From positions 1-64,000 of the forward strand of contig NZ_LDUE01000018.1 in the NCBI RefSeq assembly GCF_001038485.1: DNA of 64,000 nucleotides, written 5' to 3'. Origin of the DNA: Ornithinibacillus californiensis. Lineage in GTDB: Bacteria; Bacillota; Bacilli; Bacillales; Amphibacillaceae. Positions 60,260 to 64,000 of this stretch are shown here, piece by piece. Each line of letters starts with the position of its first letter. The first letter of the stretch is position 1. The position numbers and the translations under genes are program-made. The notes below the pieces were generated by a model. The model was given only the letters and a program-made list of their open reading frames with translations. It was not told the DNA's origin and did not search any database.

Positions 60260-61471
60260 TTATCCTCTAACTTTATCCAAAACCTTCTTAATATTGTGTC
60301 CAATTATATTGTTTGAATTCAATCCTAGCCTTAAATGAGTGACTTTTTCATTCTTCTCTTGTTTAATTATTCTATCGTAAAGATCTTGTTCAAAATCACA
60401 TATATTAGAAGTTTCAAAAATATTATTGATTTCATGGTACCTATCTTTCCAATTAAGTTGTTCGACAGCATAGTTTCTTGCCATATGTTTAAAGTCCTTT
60501 ATATCTTTATAGTTATCAATATAATATCTCATTTTATTTACTAAGTCGGTTATACTACACTTAGATAAAGGCCAATAGTACCCGTCACTTCGACTATAAA
60601 ATTTCTCTACTTCTACTAACTTGCCTACATCCTCCTTTACTACTTCATTCATTGGAGCATTATCAGTTGTTATAACAGGTAAACCACATGATAAAGCTTC
60701 ATAGATTGTTAATCCTAAGCCTTCTAACTTTGTAGGATAAACATAGACATCACCTAAGTAGTACAGACCTGGAGCTGAAACTGTTTTTTCTAAAACTTCG
60801 ATATTATATTGTTCTAATTCTCTAGATTCATAGCCACTTATTTTCTTTATATCAACTTGCGAGTGTATAATTAATTTTGAGTTTGTATTTAATTTTCCTT
60901 TAATGAAAGCTTCAATGACAAGTTCGGTTCCTTTTCTATTTGACATTCCTGCGGAATGGAAAAATACCAATTGATCTTTGGGTTCGCTTTGTCTGTCAAT
61001 GGGTTTAAATAAGTCAATATCAGTTCCCCATGGAATATAGAATTTTTGTTGATGTTTTTCAAATGCTTCATAATGTCTCTTTGTATTACAAATTATGAAG
61101 TCATAAATATTAAAGTAATCAAGAGTATTTTCTTTATAGTAATCAATATATGATCCAATTTTTATATTTTTAAAATCCCTTTTTAGCATTGCAACAATAC
61201 TAAATTCATGTTGTTCATTAAAAAATACGGTGTCAATATTATTTTCTTTTATCCATTTGTAAAAATGATTTTTATTAATATTTGTGCCTGATAACCGCAT
61301 ACCCCATGTTACATAATCTTGATCCCAATTTACATCTCCTTTAGCGAACCTTTCACCACCACGAGCATATACAAATACTTTATGATTATTTTGTATTAGT
61401 GCGTCTACATACAACTTGGTTACATATGCTGCACCTCTTTCAAACCACGTTGAGACAAATCCAATATTCAT
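60260..61471 (-). CDS. Glycosyltransferase family 4
   Basis: The 403-residue protein has an atypical short N-terminal domain (MNIGFVSTWFERGAAYVTK) and a GT4 C-terminal domain: VFFHSAGMSNRKGTELVIEAF, YPTKLEGLGLTIYEALSCGLPVITTD with the E-x7-E pattern, and PMNEVV. It transfers a sugar from a nucleotide donor at the cytoplasmic face of the membrane. The start follows GAGGTGAAGTT. It precedes the GT2 gene by 38 bp. Confidence 0.9.
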   Translation of the reverse strand: MNIGFVSTWFERGAAYVTKLYVDALIQNNHKVFVYARGGERFAKGDVNWDQDYVTWGMRLSGTNINKNHFYKWIKENNIDTVFFNEQHEFSIVAMLKRDFKNIKIGSYIDYYKENTLDYFNIYDFIICNTKRHYEAFEKHQQKFYIPWGTDIDLFKPIDRQSEPKDQLVFFHSAGMSNRKGTELVIEAFIKGKLNTNSKLIIHSQVDIKKISGYESRELEQYNIEVLEKTVSAPGLYYLGDVYVYPTKLEGLGLTIYEALSCGLPVITTDNAPMNEVVKEDVGKLVEVEKFYSRSDGYYWPLSKCSITDLVNKMRYYIDNYKDIKDFKHMARNYAVEQLNWKDRYHEINNIFETSNICDFEQDLYDRIIKQEKNEKVTHLRLGLNSNNIIGHNIKKVLDKVRG

Positions 61472-61522
61472 AACTTCACCTCATATTTACTGAAAATCAT
61501 TAGTAGTTGAGAACCTCTACCT

Positions 61523-62638
61523 TTAATCCTGTTTTATCATAGTATCCCTATAAATATCGAAATAATTATTTGAGATCACCGACCAATCAAACTTTTCACA
61601 TTGTTCTATACAATTCGCTGATATATGATGATAATTACTTATTACGTCTAATATCCTATTAGCTATATCTTCTGTATTATTACTGTCTACATGATACCCA
61701 ACTAGACCTTCCTCGAATTGCTTATCAAAACCTTGCCCTTTACTATAAATAATCGGTAGCCCCTGGCTAATGGCTTCTGCATAGACTAGGCCAAACGTTT
61801 CTGTTTTAGATGGCATTATAAAAATATGATTTTCATTGTATATTTTTAAAAGTTCCTCTTTCGACCGTGGTCCCATGTAGTGCACATAAGGTAAATCTTT
61901 TACTTTCTGATATACTGCTTCATCACCTATTCTACCAACTATAGTAAACCGTACGTTGTACCCTTTCTTTAAAAGAGAGTCAATAGCTTTCGTAGTACTT
62001 ATAATATTTTTATTTTTATTAATAATCCCTGCATATAATAATTTTATTTCGGAATTTTGTTCAACAGTTTTTGGAACACCTTTGTTTCTAAACCAAAATT
62101 CATCAATACCATTCGGTATAATTTTAGTTTTTCTTAAAATATCCTCCCTATCATCATCGTTAATGTATTCATTTAAAACTAGATTTTTATAAGATTCTGA
62201 AAGAAAAATAATATTCTCTGCTTCTTTTAGTATTTTTATACCTAAATTTCTCAAATGAATTCTATACTTAAAAAATGTATTAACATCTGTATTTCTGACA
62301 GCTACTACATATGGAATGCCATATTCTAATTTAAGTTTGTAAGCAATATGACCATCTGTGAATAACGTATGGGCATGAATTGTATGAAAAGATGATAAGT
62401 TCAATGTTTTATTTATGGATTTGTATATCTTCTTCTGCTTAATATAATATAAATATCTATCAAATTTATTAAAACATACCGGTGAATATACAAATTCTTT
62501 AGGTTTAATTACAAACTTAATAGAACCATTAATCGGCATAAAAACAGTATTTTCTATACCAAGAAGATTTAATTTTTCAACCATCTTATCGAATAAAGTA
62601 GTATATAAATAATTCGAATTGATGTGTAATATTTTCAA
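61523..62638 (-). CDS. Glycosyltransferase family 4
   Basis: About 371 residues from TTG 62638, which is three bases after GGGTGAT; in-frame ATG codons at 62650 and 62665 lie on or before that ribosome site. The start reads LKILHINSNYLYTTLFDKM, and the middle contains the SFHTIHAHTLFTDG donor-domain entry. The C-terminal GT4 domain shows LLYAGIINKNKNI, MPSKTETFGLVYAEAISQGLPIIYS with E-x7-E, and the final helix. It belongs to the polysaccharide repeat-unit assembly genes. Donor is unknown. Confidence 0.9.
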   Translation of the reverse strand: MKILHINSNYLYTTLFDKMVEKLNLLGIENTVFMPINGSIKFVIKPKEFVYSPVCFNKFDRYLYYIKQKKIYKSINKTLNLSSFHTIHAHTLFTDGHIAYKLKLEYGIPYVVAVRNTDVNTFFKYRIHLRNLGIKILKEAENIIFLSESYKNLVLNEYINDDDREDILRKTKIIPNGIDEFWFRNKGVPKTVEQNSEIKLLYAGIINKNKNIISTTKAIDSLLKKGYNVRFTIVGRIGDEAVYQKVKDLPYVHYMGPRSKEELLKIYNENHIFIMPSKTETFGLVYAEAISQGLPIIYSKGQGFDKQFEEGLVGYHVDSNNTEDIANRILDVISNYHHISANCIEQCEKFDWSVISNNYFDIYRDTMIKQD

Positions 62639-62661
62639 GTAATCACCCATTCCTAAAATTG

Positions 62662-63237
62662 TCAATTATCCATCAGTTGCCTTTCTAAGTTTTGTATCAT
62701 CTTTTTTGCTTGTTCAATATCGTTATGGAACCAATTACTGTTTTTTATAATTTCGATTTTCTCTTTTGGAAATCTATACTTAATCACTCTTGCTGGAATA
62801 CCTACAGCAATTGCATAATCAGGGATGTCTTTAGTTACTACAGCATTTGCGCCTATCACAGCACCATCACCTATATTTACACCCTGTAACACTACTACGT
62901 TTGCTCCACACCATACATCATTTCCTATTTTGCTAGGTGAGGAATTTAATGAGTGACCTATCAATTCACCACTAATTTTTTGATATGTGGTTATAAATTC
63001 TAAACTGTGATCACCTTGTCCTAATTTTACATTAGGACCTAATGAACAGTAATTGCCTATAACCGCATTATTTATCATAGAATAAGGGCCAATATAATTG
63101 TTACTACCAACAATTGCGCCTTCAGTAATAAACACACCTTTTGTGAATTTGTTTCTTTTTCCAATGCTACCATATACACCTTTTTTAAAAGTTAAAATCC
63201 TAAACAATCTATGTGCAATTTTTTTAATTAATCTCAT
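62662..63237 (-). CDS. Left-handed beta-helix acetyltransferase (CatB/LbH type)
   Basis: The 191-residue protein has hexapeptide repeats ([73 protein letters not shown]) and a C-terminal cap [15 protein letters not shown]. This is the CatB-type xenobiotic/sugar acetyltransferase form. It presumably adds an acyl group to a sugar of the polysaccharide. Trimer formation is expected. The start follows AAGTAGGGGAGATA. Confidence 0.9.
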   Translation of the reverse strand: MRLIKKIAHRLFRILTFKKGVYGSIGKRNKFTKGVFITEGAIVGSNNYIGPYSMINNAVIGNYCSLGPNVKLGQGDHSLEFITTYQKISGELIGHSLNSSPSKIGNDVWCGANVVVLQGVNIGDGAVIGANAVVTKDIPDYAIAVGIPARVIKYRFPKEKIEIIKNSNWFHNDIEQAKKMIQNLERQLMDN

Positions 63238-63258
63238 TATCTCCCCTACTTATTAAGT

Positions 63259-64000
63259 TTATAATCTCCAATATGAGTATCCACGCTCTTCAATGTCTTC
63301 TTTATTTAAAATACTCTTAACATCAACAATAACCTTCTCCTTATTTGGCGAATCCACAAACATTTCATCCATCTGCTCAACGGTCATATCCCTAAATATG
63401 TCGTGAGCTACTGCAAACACAAGGCAATCAGCATCATTTATCATATCAAAAGGAACTATATCCACACCGTATTCATGTTTAGCTTCAGATGGATCTGCAT
63501 AAGGATCAACCACAATTGGCTCGATTTCATATTCATTAAGACGATTAATTATGTCTGATACTTTAGAATTACGTGTATCAGGGCAATTCTCCTTGAATGT
63601 TATACCTAAAATCACTACCTTAGCCTTTTTAACTACTTTGTTGGCTAGTACTAATTTCTTAATAATAGCATCAGCAACAAACGCACCCATTCCATCATTA
63701 ATCTTTCTTCCCGATAAAATTATTTGTGAATGATACCCAAGCTTTTCTGCTTCATATATAAAATAGTATGGGTCAACACCAATACAGTGGCCCCCGACCA
63801 AACCTGGATAAAATTTTAGTGCATTCCATTTAGTATTCATTGCTTCAACAACTTCTTGTGTATCAATTCCCATGCGATCGAATACCATTGCAAGCTCGTT
63901 CATAAATGCAATATTTATATCACGTTGACTGTTCTCAACTACCTTAGCAGCTTCAGCTACCTTAATAGAATTAGCACGATGCACTCCAACTTCAACAACA
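63259..64000 (-). CDS. Nucleotide-sugar dehydrogenase (WbpA/TviB/WecC type), N-terminus outside window
   Basis: The frame runs off the right edge, so about 247 C-terminal residues are visible. They include KVVENSQRDINIAFMNELAM, GLVGGHCIGVDPYY with the catalytic cysteine, and ILGITFKENCPDTRNSKV, which are the middle and C-terminal domains of the family. It oxidises UDP-N-acetyl hexosamine (or UDP-glucose) at C6 with two NAD+. The sequence pattern with FKENCPD is more like the UDP-HexNAc type (TviB/WbpA) than Ugd. With the epimerase it may make UDP-ManNAcA or a related uronic acid. Confidence 0.92.
   Translation of the reverse strand, partial: VVEVGVHRANSIKVAEAAKVVENSQRDINIAFMNELAMVFDRMGIDTQEVVEAMNTKWNALKFYPGLVGGHCIGVDPYYFIYEAEKLGYHSQIILSGRKINDGMGAFVADAIIKKLVLANKVVKKAKVVILGITFKENCPDTRNSKVSDIINRLNEYEIEPIVVDPYADPSEAKHEYGVDIVPFDMINDADCLVFAVAHDIFRDMTVEQMDEMFVDSPNKEKVIVDVKSILNKEDIEERGYSYWRL

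Noticed and set aside
1-64000. CRISPR arrays, tRNA or rRNA genes
   Set aside because: No regularly spaced direct repeats, no cloverleaf with a T-arm GGTTCRA pattern in proper context and no rRNA-like sequence were seen on either strand.

Overview
The window reads as a piece of a low-GC, endospore-former-type Firmicute chromosome, most likely Bacillaceae. The evidence is AT-rich intergenic DNA, strong AGGAGG ribosome sites, frequent TTG/GTG starts, T-box leaders, ECF and Opp transporters, CcpA-like and LacI-type operators and an IS256-family element. Genus cannot be fixed from the sequence. No tRNA, rRNA or CRISPR array was seen.

Layout. 0-7.5 kb: the right end of an IS256-family element, an AMP-forming acyl-CoA synthetase, a cyclic-di-GMP-I riboswitch with its terminator in front of a PAS-PAS-GGDEF-EAL-PilZ protein, an Fsr-like MFS exporter and a tiny basic protein. 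7.7-10.9 kb: three tandem tyrosine T-box leaders (specifier TAC in each) control an NhaC-superfamily transporter and an overlapping PqqB-like metallo-beta-lactamase-fold protein. 11-22 kb: a peptide or amidated-amino-acid utilisation block (M24 peptidase, OppFDCB, lipoprotein OppA, AstE/AspA-like deacylase, TPR protein, M19-like dipeptidase) with a divergent CdaR-type regulator. 22.7-25 kb: a secreted YcdB-like/SLH protein. 25-33 kb: an SDR gene, then a tightly overlapped nucleoside-salvage operon (LacI regulator, nucleoside hydrolase, ECF S-T-A-A', ribokinase, EamA transporter).

33-46 kb: two gene relics (a second IS256-family end and a UDP-glucose dehydrogenase C-terminus), a YeiH/LysR pair, an unknown secreted protein with a 42-aa membrane peptide, and a fructan or fructo-oligosaccharide operon (fructokinase, GH32, LplA-like binding protein, two permeases, LacI regulator) in which CG-centred operators contain the -35 boxes.

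45.8-55.2 kb is an accessory island: a holin-like type I toxin, uncharacterised genes (one with an early stop codon), a DUF2971 protein, a ParB/KorB-like protein next to a perfect 28-bp palindrome, a nucleotidyltransferase plus XRE pair resembling a toxin-antitoxin system, a large tyrosine recombinase, a zinc-ribbon gene near a LexA-like box, a strongly nested candidate non-coding RNA, and an XRE protein with an unknown C-terminal domain. 55.2-64 kb is an exopolysaccharide/capsule locus, all on the minus strand and running off the right edge (epimerase, polymerase, MurJ/Wzx-like flippase, three glycosyltransferases, an acyltransferase and a nucleotide-sugar dehydrogenase).

The strongest leads are the triple tyrosine T-box/NhaC/PqqB-like operon, the c-di-GMP riboswitch acting on a c-di-GMP-metabolising gene with a legible antiterminator, and the nested minus-strand RNA at 53.65-53.87 kb.
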